DNA from: Benincasa hispida
Lineage: Eukaryota > Streptophyta > Magnoliopsida > Cucurbitales > Cucurbitaceae
Length of the DNA: 64,000 nucleotides
NCBI RefSeq assembly: GCF_009727055.1
Contig: NC_052356.1
Location: forward strand, 1,380,780-1,444,779
Direction: 5' to 3'
Shown here: one piece after another, positions 35,796-46,711 of the stretch
Layout: each line of letters opens with the position of its first letter
How positions within the stretch are numbered: position 1 is the stretch's first letter
Program-made: the position numbers and the translations under genes
Notes under the pieces: generated by a model
What the model was told of the DNA's origin: nothing
What the model saw: only the letters and a program-made list of their open reading frames with translations
The model's database searches: none

Positions 35796-36595
35796 TACCC
35801 TACTAAAGACCCATAGTTGCACTTTTATGAATTGTAGTATGTTTATGTGACCATTGAATTAACCATAATTTATAAGTCAACCCTTCAAAAAGTATTCTTA
35901 ATTACAGCTGTGTCAAATTACTATTTTACCCCTGTAGTTACCTCTTGTACCTTAAGTACTACTGATCCTCTAATTAAAATTTGGTTTATGATCCAAACAT
36001 AAACAAAGTTTCTATCGAACCAGTGAGAGGGTAAGGTCCCATTGTTCACATCCGAGAGTCAGCACTTAAAGGAACAATCTATCTACTTTCATCACTCGAT
36101 ATCATTCCCAAAATGGTAGACATATTGAGTTAGCAACTGAGGCCACTCTCGGCCATACAAATCAAAGAACACCCTTATGAGCAGAAATTCATAACTCACT
36201 CAGGATTAAGATAGAGTTACATGGTTATTATTTGAAATATAAATCTCTTTAATTAATGGTGTTATAAAGAGAGATTATATTTCATGGTCTGTCTTATACA
36301 GACTCACTGTATAGGATACCCCCAACTGTTGTAACGTTTATAAAATGGGTCATATCCATATTGTTACGAGGATAAGATACCCAACCTTATCCATATACTA
36401 TAGATCTTTCAGGTTATTCCTTGAATGTGATTCAATTGAATCTCGACTATATATTGTTCAAACTACATTAAATAATCTTGGATCTTAGTTTATTGGATTT
36501 TTAATTGTGTAAATAGTGTAGAATACTTTATTTATTTATTAATAATTTGTTTACAAAATACACAGACTATGAGATTTAGGACATAAATCATAACA
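35796..36595 (-). repeat. 5' LTR fragment of element C
   Basis: On the minus strand it begins TGTTATGATTTATGTCC at 36595. It follows the same text as 8570 down to 7794, including actcactcaggattaagat and attatatttcatggtc. It is bordered on the right by GGTTC, matching the left border of the other LTR of C at 4220-4224. Confidence 0.7.
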
Positions 36596-36600
36596 GGTTC

Positions 36601-36900
36601 AAAGGGCATAATAATAGACAAAAATACCCATAAAGACCTAGCACCACTGTGGCATGGCACCAAATTCTAAATGCTGAAAAAAGGCCCTAGCACATCAGTG
36701 CTATCTAGTAGTGTCGCGGTACTATAAAACTACTACGAAATCTATAGTTCGTAATTAGGTCATAACTTTTAAACCAAGTAGCCATTTTAGGCAAATGAAA
36801 ACTCATTTTCTTTTTCTTTTTTTTCTTTTTTTTCTTTCTTTTCTTTTTCTTTTCTCTCTTTTTTTTTTTTTTTTTTTTTTTTTTGCCTTCTATCCATATA
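36601..36900. other. Repeat-like flank of element C (right side) with a poly-pyrimidine tract
   Basis: No gene is visible. It would follow 4219 directly if C were removed. Phrases such as tagcaccactgtggcatggc and gtgtcgcggtac suggest the non-coding part of an older gypsy-like element. 36805-36884 is an almost pure T/C run on this strand, ending in about 30 consecutive T. Confidence 0.45.
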
Positions 36901-38148
36901 CAATATTAGTTTTTCGCTTTTAACATTTTTTTTTTGTTTTAATATAGTTTCAGTGATTCTCAATCTTGACTCGAATCCAGTGAGGATCGAGGTTGAACAT
37001 GGGGATTATTTAAAAGAAATTCAACTAATTACGCATTGGTTCCATACTCAGATTCACATCAGATTTTAATCAACAATTGGAAAGATATATGTGTCGTCAT
37101 GCATAAAATTTAAAAGAAACTAATAAGAATAATGACCCTTCAGTGAGATGTGCTGGAATGGGTGTGTGCATGGTGAGCAACAAAGTAAATTGAGAATAAA
37201 AAGTATGGAGAAATGACGAGGGTGGCGATGAGTAACATCAATCTGTTGAAGCTAATGGCAAGTTTCTATTCATGTTCATAACTTCAAATGGAATCCACCT
37301 CTCAGTGAGTTAGCCACATATATCATATCTCTATGATGAATGCTCTAGGTTACTTTGAATGAAAGGTTGTATTTGTCTCTAAATTCACTACTTACTTGGC
37401 TTAGTGAGATCCATGATTACTTTCTTTTTCGAGTAGTTAATTGTTAGCTAGATAGAACCAAGAGTTGGAATTAAATATGCACTAAGTCGTATGAAGATTC
37501 ACTTACCATTAGGCTCACCTAATGATGCTAAACTCACCCCACCCTTTAAAGATTTAGCTATTCAAGATTTGAATAAAACAAAAAGTAGAGTAGAATATGA
37601 AGATGGAAATCATCAAAAGTGTAGAAATCAGTTTGTTACAAGATATAAGAAAATTACAGTGGACGACTAGTAATCTCGTCGAGCTGAAGTGGGAACCATT
37701 TAGGAATGGATGGTATTTGGGGTCTGAGGATATCTTTCTCTGTGTGTCTCTGAATATTTTTCTCTCTTTTAGGGCCATTATATATATGGTTGGATGTGGG
37801 AACCATTCTACCACTCAAGACTATAGCAAACGCGTCAGAAAACTTTTTCACACTGGTTGTTGCAGTTTTCAATAGTCCCCTCTTATGTGTTCGATATTCC
37901 TTCGCTGCAATTGATTGTTCTACTGCATGATGACTCCAATGCATAGTTCTTTCTTCCTTGATTTCATCTGTATTCCTGCACATTCAGCTAATTAGTAATG
38001 TAATTTCTGTAAACTCCACATTTGAACTCAATAAATGCATGGAGGGAAATTTTGCCATATTTTCTTATGATCTCAATGCTTTTCTCATCAATAACTCCTA
38101 AATATTATAATTCTAAGAGACAATAACTTGTATAAATATAAGTTATCA
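36900..38148 (-). repeat. Gypsy-like LTR, minus orientation (left boundary uncertain)
   Basis: It shares ccagtgaggatcgaggttgaa near its left end with the LTRs at 141 and 30004, and ends with ataacttgtataaatataag then ttatca, the family terminus. The TATA-like box is altered (tatatatatgg near 37780). The left end and TSD could not be placed. Open frames at 37554-37983 have no domain. Confidence 0.5.
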
Positions 38149-39204
38149 ATCATAAAGAAGCTGTTGATGTAGTGTCGATGACAGGTTGAGATCGACGACT
38201 AATTCCCTATTCTCTCTTGTTTTTCCCCTTTAGATTTTTGTACAACATGATTATGATGTTTTTTTTCTAAATATTCTAAGTGGCTAAGTTGCTCGTTGCT
38301 CTAGGTTAGATTGATTTTAACAATAGTTGTGGATTGCTCTTGGTTAGATTGAATGCATTTAGTTTTTATCATGCTTACTTGTCCCAATTGATTGTCAGAC
38401 ACCATTTAATTAATTTTTGGTTTTTAATTTTTCTTGAGAGAGACGATTTTAAATTTGAATAAGCATGTTAGACCAGTGTTGGATTATGCATGAGAATGAT
38501 AAAAAAAACGTTAGAGTTCAATAATAGAGGAGTTCAATGCTACGACTAAATAGATCGATTAAATGAAAATAGGGTCAACATTTAGGTGTTAGAAAGGATT
38601 GAGATCGAAAGAGAAAACATGGATACAAGACTAATTAATTAAACACACTAAAGTAGACTGGTTTTGGCATCCTAGGCTATCAAACCACCAAATTATAACA
38701 ATAATAATTTAAAAATAGGCTTGAACCACTCCCGAACACTTCGAACCAGCCTGAACCAATTGAAAACAACTTGAACCCGACCTCTAAGGCTTCAAATAAG
38801 GTTGAACTGGCCGAAATGAGGGCAAACCAGACCAAACCGGTCCAACTAAATCGTTCTTCCTTTGTGTGCATGTTTCTGGAAAAAATATGAGCAATGTTGC
38901 AACGCTATGATGGAGCATTGCAATGCAACACCTTGGGTCCCAACTCCCTGTTTCAGTTCCAGCTGTGCTTTGCTCCAAATTTCTTCAAATTACAGTCAAT
39001 ATTTAACTCTATTGACTAGCAAATTTACAGACTCTTCTTCACACATTAAAGTTTAACAAGCAGAAAATTACAATAATTACAATAGATTGAAGCTCAGTTT
39101 GATACCAAAACCGTAATATATCCAACTTTAGCAACCAACAATATTCATCTCATGAAGTTTCACCCACCAAGCTTAAATTAATGCAAATTGAATGCTTAAA
39201 ACAT
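38149..39204 (-). other. Non-coding sequence, partly leader of copia element G
   Basis: I see no coding motif. The right part (about 38640-39204) precedes a minus-strand primer-binding site and is therefore the leader of the element that owns LTR G. It includes several near-repeats of gaacc/ttgaacc at 38720-38840. The left part (38149-38640) is not assigned. Confidence 0.4.
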
Positions 39205-39216
39205 GTTCTGATACCA
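39205..39216 (-). other. Primer-binding site of element G
   Basis: The minus strand reads TGGTATCAGAAC, one base different from the initiator tRNA complement used by element A, two bases from the LTR end. Confidence 0.8.
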
Positions 39217-39218
39217 AT

Positions 39219-41277
39219 TGGTGGAGTTAGAAACATACAAACGGAAACAATTACGATCTTAAGCACTCTAATTTCATTAATTTAAGGATTAAGCATGCTA
39301 GTTGAAAGCTGTAAAAAAAGAGTTCCATGAAAAAAACCTTAAGGGTGTTTGGGATAAGAAATGGAATAGTAAGGAGTTATGAAGTCTAGGGAGTTGTGAA
39401 CTCTTGGAGCCCATAGTAGAAGGAGTTGATAAGGTATAAATTTGATGTTTTTAATTGTGAGACCCACAAACTCTTTGGGCCAAACAAGGGGTGGAGTTCA
39501 CAACTCCCTACTTCTCTACTTCTACTTTCAAACTCATTAGGCTAAATACATTCTTAAGGTAGCTCGGAATTGAAGCTATCTTTTGGATGTTTCTAATCAG
39601 GAACAATTCATGGACCACTGCTTGAGTCTTTCCTGCTATTCTCCAATCTTAGAATAGATTGTGAGATCTAAAACGGTGATAAATTTTGAGGGAAAAAGAG
39701 ATTGAGAGAGAGTTTTGGTGTAATGAATTTTGAAAGAAAAAAATTAGCTTTACAAGCTAAAATTGTTCAACCCTTTTTCAGCAATTTTTTCTTCCTTTTA
39801 AAGAAGAATTCATGCACCATAAAACCACCTCAAATTGATAGCAAATTGAAGTTTAAAATAGTGGAATTTTGACGTGTTATGAAGGGTTCAAAAGTTGGAA
39901 AACTCCACTAACCCAAAATTTTGAATTTCCAAAATTTCAAGATTTAAATTAATTCAAGTAATTAATTTAAATGAAATTAGTTCTAAATAAAATAATTTTT
40001 TGAATAATTAATTAAACAATTAAATTAATAAAATTAATTTAATATCGAATATTAAATTAATTAATAACACCAATCTCGATCATGAATTTCTGTTCATGTG
40101 ACCAATATTTAGATCATATTAAATATTTTCAACTTTCCAAATAGTTTAATTCATAATTAAATAATAATATGTTAAGTATATCGAACATACATCGCTTATT
40201 TCCTAAGCTGAACCTAAGCTGAATTCAACAATTCAAATTCTCTCATTCGACTGTTATAAGGTTTAGTCTGATATGAGTTAGCAGGGGACCTAATGAACCT
40301 ACAGATCATGAGCTCCAATAATCCAAGATTAATCGGCTAAACTCTTTAACCTAGCTAATCAACATTCGTTAACTATCGAGACACACCACTATAGCTCAGT
40401 AGCTGCACTCTCCCCACTGTATATATATTTCCATCCACTCGATGTAACCATGATTAGTAAGTCGATCCTTCATAGGTTGTTTGTAATTACAGTTGGGTCA
40501 AAATTACTATTTTACCGCTAATCTTGTTCCTTGAGTCCCACTGAACCTCTAATGAATAATTGGTTTGTGGTCCAACCACCAAACAGAGTCCCTCTCGAGC
40601 CAATGAGAGGGTGGGACCCCTTGTTCAAGACCCAAAGTCAGCACTTAAGAGAACAATCTATCTACTATCCATAGAATCAAGTAAAAGTGAGTTCCATCTT
40701 GCATGAATATGTCTTCAACTATCTACCTGGTCTTATCCCTAAAATAGGGGGTTTATTGAGTTGCTGAACTTGGGCTACTCTCACCCATTCAGATTAAAGT
40801 ATAATCTCAAATAAACTAGATTTCATAGTTAGCTCAGGATTAAGATCGAGTTACCTAGTTCATCGTATTGAAATAGTTAGTATTAACAGTAAACGACATT
40901 AGATCCTATGCAAACTCATTGCATAGGACGCCTCTACTCGCATGTCTCCATATGAACGAATCAGAATTACATTGTTTGTATCAAATACAAAGTGCACCAC
41001 ATCCATAGTGTCCCTAGGATAAGATACCCAACACTAACCTTATACTATAGACCGTTTTGGCTATTTATTCGAACTTGATCTACTTTTATGACTCCACATA
41101 TAGTTCACGTATTAATGTAATAGCCAGGGATTCCTAGTGTATTGGATTTAGGTTTTTAAATACAATTCACATATTCAATTACATTTTTACCGAAAAAAAC
41201 CTCAATAACAACTTAATTATAAAATAGAATATGTTTATTGTTTAAAAATCACGAGTCTTAGAACATAAAATCCAAAA
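39219..41277 (-). repeat. 5' LTR of copia element G
   Basis: On the minus strand it starts near 41277 (TTTTTGGATTTTATGTTC, expected TGTTGGATTTTATG) and ends CTAACTCCACCA at 39219, next to the primer-binding site. It is 2.06 kb including a 211-bp MITE. The text in between matches the other copia LTRs in order. No 3' partner was found. Confidence 0.75.
39343..39553. mobile_element. MITE (Tourist/Harbinger-like), TSD TTAA
   Basis: A 211-bp AT-rich element starts GGGTGTTTGGGATAAG and ends CTAAATACATTC, with TTAA on both sides (39339-39342 and 39554-39557). The ends are imperfect inverted repeats. Inside, ggagttgtgaactc is mirrored by gagttcacaactcc. The GGGTGTTTGG start and TTA-containing duplication fit PIF/Harbinger-type MITEs; a hAT-type MITE is the alternative. 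Confidence 0.65.
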
Positions 41278-41760
41278 ATTAGCTAGTGAAATCTTCTAAT
41301 TGATTGTTTTCTTCTTTCTTTATTTTTTATGTTTACAAAACCAACATCATTTTCAAATCCCTAAATAAAATTAAGATAGCTTCTTGATTGCTAATAGAAC
41401 CAAATTGCTAACTCCCAGATGACAGTAATAAGTAAACATATCATTTTACTATATTAAACTCAATACATGTATACTTGCGATTATCAAACATCCTCATATT
41501 TTAGATTTTGTTTGTGCCTAAATGATAAATATCATGTTTGCATGCTTTTTACCTTTAAATTATTGTTACTTCATGTGAAATTTGCGTAGAAAGTGCGTCA
41601 TAAAATCCTCAAGTAGTCCTAATTCAGTTAAAATAAGTTACTACAAATTTATCAGTTATTTTGGGTGATTTAAAACATTGGAAGAAGTGAGAGTTAGGAT
41701 GAGTTGGTAAAATATACCAACTCTATTCCATCAACATTTCAAGTTGGTGGGTGAAACGTT
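41278..41760. other. AT-rich interval without recognised features
   Basis: No domain or LTR is visible. The last 60 bp contain gagttggtaaaatataccaac, a near palindrome, and ttggtgggtgaaac. Both have close counterparts at 59566-59615, just outside the other end of the 41761-59560 composite. Confidence 0.4.
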
Positions 41761-42595
41761 TGTCGGGTTTTATGCCCTAAAACTCGTAGATAGTAAATGT
41801 AATTAATTGATTGTTATCAATAAAGAGTTATCGATGTTATTTCAATAAATGTTATTGATTGTGTTGTATTCTATTTTGTCTTAATAACCCTGAATCTAAT
41901 AAACTAACATCCGAGGTTGTCTTATGAGTCTTGAACATTATATGGAGACATACAAGGATCAATGTTCAAGATACAGCCTAAAGGATCTATAGTATAGGGA
42001 TAAGGTTGGGTACCTTATCCTTGTGACACTATGGATATGGTCCACTTTGTATTTGATACAAACACAATGATCCAACATGTTCATGTAGCTGACATACGAG
42101 TGGAGGTATCCTATGCAATGAGTTTGCTTAAGAAAAGTCCGTGAAATAGTAACCACTAGATGTAACACTGTTGACTAGTTAGGTTTGTCTTTCAATATAA
42201 TGACCTAGGAAACTTTATCTTAATCTTGAGTGTATTACGAACTCATGCTCATGAAGGATTGTCCTTTGATTTGTATGGGTGAAAATGACAAGTTTTCCAA
42301 CTTAAAAAGCCTACCATTTTGGGGACAAGTCTGAGTGGGGAGCTAGGAACATAATAATACAAGATGGAATCCACTCTTTTCCTACTTTAGGTTAAGTAGA
42401 TGAGTGTTCCCTTAAGTGGTATTTTCAGGACTTGAACAAAGGGCCCTACCCTCTCACTGGCCTGAGAAGGGTTTCTATTTGATGGTTCAACCATAAACAG
42501 GTTGTTCATTAGAAGAGCACTGATACTTAAAGATACAGAGGCAACCCAAGGGTAAAACGGTAATTTGATCCAATTGGCATTACGTGGATTTAGTG
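41761..42595 (+). repeat. LTR H (family F), truncated
   Basis: It starts TGTCGGGTTTTATGCCC (expected TGTTGGG) and follows LTR P at 44791 closely for more than 300 bp. It is cut at about 42595, well short of a full LTR, and continues into unrelated repeat sequence. It may be the 5' LTR of the element whose 3' LTR is P. Confidence 0.65.
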
Positions 42596-42765
42596 TAAGT
42601 AGATTTTGGATGCATCATCACAAAGTAGATCAGGGGTATTTTTAGCAAGCCTCGGGGTCAGCTTTTCTTCCTATGGACAGTTACTAGCCTTTGCCTTTTC
42701 GCAGGCATTGGCGTTAAAGACGAGCCCATGGCAGAAGTGCAGGGGGTGATCACAAACAAAATATT

Positions 42766-43800
42766 ATGGATTTTACTGCAAAATTCCCTACACTAACTGA
42801 ACCAGTTGCAAGCCCCAAGCGCCCCATACTAATTGACCTCAATTCTCCACAGCCTCCATAACCCATACGACTGACAGACTCTACCAAAGATAAAGTGATT
42901 GCCACAGAGAGCCCTGAGCGACAGGACCCTAAAGAGTGCATCCAGTCTCCTCTACTACTGAAAATCCTGCCCTTCACTAGCCTCTTAAACCTTTTATCTC
43001 CTTTTCCTGAAGCCTTTAACAATCTTCCTCCTCCAACCAATAAAAATAATAATTATTCCATCAATTCACCACCTCACTCTCCATCACTACATCATTCACC
43101 TTTCAAATTGCCGTATAAAAACCACTTTCCCGCCATCCAAAGAGAAATCACCTTCGCTCCCTCCCTTTTCCAACTTTCATGATGCACTCGGCATGGATGC
43201 TAGTCCATCCAACCAATCCCAATCCGTAGCTGGCGAGAACTTGGATACTTCGCCACCACTACCCCATCCACCACCACCACCTGTTCCATTCATCNTATTT
43301 AATTGATTAATTAATGCTTAATTAATTGATGATTAAATAATGGAGATTGGAGGTTAGTATAAATATATGACATTTATGATAATTAAATAACCTGTCTCTT
43401 ATACACATCTAGATGTGTATAAGAGACAGATCCAACCAATCCCAATCCGTAGCTGGCGAGAACTTGGATACTTCGCCACCACTACCCCATCCACCACCAC
43501 CACCTGTTCCATTCATCAACCTCCATGAACTCAAGCTCTTCATTGTCCAAGAGTTCCAAGCTCAGGTCATGCCCATCCGCCAATCCCTCATCAAGGTGTA
43601 GCGAAACATAGCAATCCTCTGCCAATTCCAACGCATGCAAACGAAGTGAAACCATGAGTACTTCAATTTCTTAACCACCTACCTTCATGGCTCACCCATT
43701 CCCCCTCATCTCCGCCAACCTTTACGCTTCTCTGATGCGTAAAACCTGCACCTCCTGAGCCAAGAAATGATGATCCTCCAGCGCAGTCGTAAATTTAGGG
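42766..43800 (+). pseudogene. Proline-rich degenerate ORF of a repeat element
   Basis: The ATG at 42766 opens MDFTAKFPTLTEPVASPKRP. The same frame has one stop (about 42859) and runs on to 43182 through a P/S/T-rich region with SINSPPHSPSLHHSPF. After a frame change another stretch begins MDASPSNQSQSVAGENLD, followed by a proline run and LHELKLFIVQEFQAQVMPIR. It reads like an accessory or gag-like ORF of a gypsy-type element, but I recognise no named domain. An assembly artefact (43207-43517) interrupts it and creates a false open frame at 43413-43601. Confidence 0.5.
43207..43517. other. Assembly artefact: Nextera mate-pair junction adapter with duplicated flank
   Basis: 43392-43410 is CTGTCTCTTATACACATCT and 43411-43429 its reverse complement: together the Tn5 mosaic-end junction adapter of Nextera mate-pair libraries. 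Left of it, 43296-43390 is an exact copy of 48869-48963. Right of it, 43430-43517 is an exact copy of 43207-43294. One N sits at 43295. This is the read expected across the junction of a circularised fragment running from about 43207 to about 48963. The true sequence most likely passes from 43294 directly to 43518. Confidence 0.97.
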
Positions 43801-44555
43801 GTGTTATTGTTTGAATTTTTTATTCTGGGAATTAATTTTTCTTCATCTCTTTTTTATTTGATTGCTAATCTTTTGTATTTTAATGCATCTTCTGACTAAT
43901 GCCATGAATTTTTATTTGATGTGCCATTTATTTTGCTTTCATCTATCCTTTCCTTGTTATTTTTTATGTTTTATCCTTTTGAAATTATTCTGTGCTTTAT
44001 ATCTTTTTATGTGTGACAGATTAACAACTATGATGATACTTATGCTACTTTACTAAGTTCACTCTCTAATTGTCACACAACTTACTTAGCCTTAGTAACT
44101 TCTTTAAAGATTGCCAGTCTAAGATTTTATGTGTGCAACCTCAACTCAAACCTTTTTACAAATTTTTTTACTAATTTTGTTTTCAGTTTTTAAGCAATGA
44201 GAACCTTGCCACTCTAAAGAATTTGGGGGTGGGAGAGGTATGAGCAGGTGTGTTTATCTTACAAATTGTGTTTACAATCATCATTTATCAAAAGTTTTTA
44301 TAAAAAAAAAATCCATAAGTATACTCTAATAAAAAAAAACTTTACTATCTGCGCAAGGGAAAAACCAACCCTGATAAGAGTTAAGATGTGAAGGCCACTT
44401 GCTCGTAGTTGGATACTTCACATGGCACCCGTGCAGGTAAGCCAAAACAAAGGTAGGTAACCTAGACCAACACAATTTAATCAGTAACAAATAACCTTGG
44501 CATCTGATTGTCTGCTTTTGGAGGCAAGATTATGGTTATACTTGGTAAAGATATC
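43800..44555 (+). other. Non-coding 3' part of a gypsy-like element
   Basis: This is T-rich then A-rich sequence with no domain. aatttgggggtgggagag (44214) resembles a poly-purine region, and about 44380-44460 is the reverse complement of the paired blocks seen at 31829-32038. 44481-44555 is unassigned. Confidence 0.45.
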
Positions 44556-44790
44556 TTCGAAGCACAACATTTCTGATCCATTTACGAAGCTCTCTCAGCT
44601 AAAATGTTCAAGAGTTATCTAGAGAATCTAGATCTACGAGACATGTACATTGTATAATCTAGGGTAGGTGGGAGATGTGTAACAAGTATATGGATGCCCT
44701 AGTTTATTATATTTATTTACCATCCCCATTGTTTTGGATAGTGATATTATGTACATCTCACTAACTAGAGTTTTAGCTCGAGTGGAAGTT
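44556..44790 (+). pseudogene. copia RNase H C-terminal tail and poly-purine tract of element P
   Basis: The translated text shows KHN-I-S-DPFTK, then a frameshift, then ESLDLRD-like residues. A 3' untranslated stretch ending gagtggaagtt lies just before the LTR at 44791. Only the last roughly 40 codons of pol remain. Confidence 0.75.
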
Positions 44791-45671
44791 TGTTGGATTT
44801 TATGCCCTAAAACTCGTACATAGTAAATGTAATTAATTGACCATCATCAATAAAGAGTTATCGATGTTATTTCAATAAATGTTATTGATTGGGTTGTATT
44901 CTATTTTGTCTTAATAACCCTAAATCCAATAAACTAACATTCAAGGTTGTCTTATGAGTCTTGAACAGTATGTGGAGACATATAGTGATAAATGTTCAAA
45001 ATACAGCTTAAAGAGTCTATAGTATAGGGATAAGGTTGGGCACTTTATCCTTGTGACACTAGGATACGATCCATTTTGTATTTGATACAAATGAAATGAT
45101 CCAACACGTTCGTGTAGGTGACAAGCGAGTGGGGGTTGTTGGGATTGATGTCCTAAATCTAGTGTATCTCGTGGTTTGTAGTTTTGTTAACACAAATTAT
45201 TTATCTAATAAAATAAAAAGTATTTTATTTGACATTTAGACAACACTAATTACATCCAATAAACTAAGATCCAAGGTTATATGATGTCACTTAAACAATA
45301 TGTGGTTGATATACAGGTGGTTCATGTTCAAGTAGTTGTTGGAATTGGTGTCTTAATTCTCCCGAAGTCTCGTTGGTTGTAATGATACACATTGTTTGAT
45401 GAATAAAATAAATGTTATTTTATTCTGGCATTTACTCATGTCCAATAAACAAAACTCCTTGGTCATCTTATATGAACTTAAGCATGTATATGTGATATAC
45501 AAGTGGATCATGCCTTAAGTGATAACTTAACTAGGTCTGTAGTATAAGGATTAAGGTGGGATACCTGATCCTGGTGACACTACGTATATAGCCCGCTTTG
45601 TAGAGGTTTGCAAGTGTTGTAAACTACTACAGATGGTAGATCCTGACCATTTATATGGAGACGTACGAGCG

Positions 45672-45696
45672 NNNNNNNNNNNNNNNNNNNNNNNNN
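45672..45696. other. Assembly gap (25 N)
   Basis: A run of 25 N lies inside solo LTR K, at the left border of the inverted segment. Confidence 1.
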
Positions 45697-46711
45697 GGAA
45701 TTTCTTTTATCTCAACGATTACCATGAACCACCAATAACCTCCCACAATTGGTTATTAGAGAAAAAAATCAATTATCCAATAATTAATATATATAAATAT
45801 AAATGATAACCAACTTATCATACTATATTTATAACCGTTTAATATTTCATCTCATGAATATATAAACCATAGCTCTTTTTCTATTCATGGTACTTAATAT
45901 AAATCTCATTTACAATCAATCCTCCACTAGATGTATCTCATACATCATACCGAATCATATCATATATAATTCAAAATACCTCTTCTCAATTTGAACATTT
46001 CAAATCAACACCAAGAACTGATCCTCAACTGAATCATTGAGCTACCAAGGGACCTTATGGACCTGTAGCTCGAAGCTCAATGGTACGTGAATAAACTAAC
46101 TAAACTCTTTAGTCACGAGATTCCACCATCCGTTAACTGCTAGGCACTTCACTTAAAAACCGACAGCTGAACCTCCTTACCATAGATATAATAGTGTCCA
46201 TCTTAACCAATTAGAATGTGACAACTCTTCACAGATCGCTCATAAGTACAGCTCGACCAATAACCGTTTAGCCGTGTAGTTAACATCTAGCTCCTTAAGT
46301 ACCACTGATCCTTCTAATGAATAAAGTCATAGTCCTACTATGACTGAGTTCTCTCTTCCAAAGAGAAGTTGTGGCCACTATGTTCAAGCCCGAATCAGGC
46401 CATAAGGGAGCATCTCTCTACTTATCTCTGCTTCGGAAAGTGAATTCATCTTGTGGATTGGAGTTCCCAGCTCCAGATCAAATAAGTCCCTAAAAAGGTA
46501 GGCATGTTGAGTTGGCCAATCTGGCCACTCTCACCCATACTAATCAAATGACCGCCCTTAAAGGCAGGAGTTCCCAAAACACTCAGGATTGAGGTCGTGT
46601 CAACCTATTGGCATTGGTGAGATGTAAGTCCTCTAGTATCACACCGTTATATACAGAGTCTAGTCATCTCGTGTCCGTCTTATATAAACTCTTGTAGACG
46701 GACACCTCGTT
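45697..46711 (-). other. Segment of LTR K in reverse orientation, probable misassembly
   Basis: The reverse complement of this segment matches LTR J continuously from the gag-gtgtcc stretch that should follow 45671 to the gataaaagaaa stretch. Its first roughly 320 bp (45697-46018) is an inverted duplicate of 46709-47033, differing mainly by single-base and homopolymer-length changes. The text left of the gap (tacgagcg) and the reversed right end (cgaggtgtcc) would join naturally. Confidence 0.85.

Larger units (their letters stand above)
4225..36595 (-). mobile_element. Composite copia retrotransposon C (minus strand), TSD GGTTC, containing nested insertions
   Basis: The left terminus reads TGCAGGAATC at 4225 and the right terminus reads ATAACA at 36595. 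The 5 bp outside both are GGTTC (4220-4224 and 36596-36600). Both outer segments are LTR sequence of the same family in the same, minus, orientation: 7794-8570 and about 35796-36595 align closely. The left LTR is followed by a minus-strand RNase H, RT, integrase and gag series up to 12629, then a leader up to 14101, as expected for the 3' to 5' order. The 5' LTR is incomplete because other elements occupy 14102-35795. Linking two ends 32 kb apart rests on the shared TSD, LTR family and orientation. Confidence 0.65.

Noticed and set aside
36805..36884. Poly-A tail of a LINE or processed gene on the minus strand
   Set aside because: No LINE ORF or gene sequence adjoins it, and the tract is mixed T/C for most of its length.
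37554..37983. Open frames of 86-109 codons on both strands
   Set aside because: They sit within a gypsy-like LTR, overlap on opposite strands and have no domain.
42750..43040. 96-codon minus-strand frame
   Set aside because: It is a shadow of the proline-rich plus-strand frame.
43413..43601. Open frame starting MCIRDR
   Set aside because: The first residues come from a sequencing adapter; the rest continues the frame cut at 43294.
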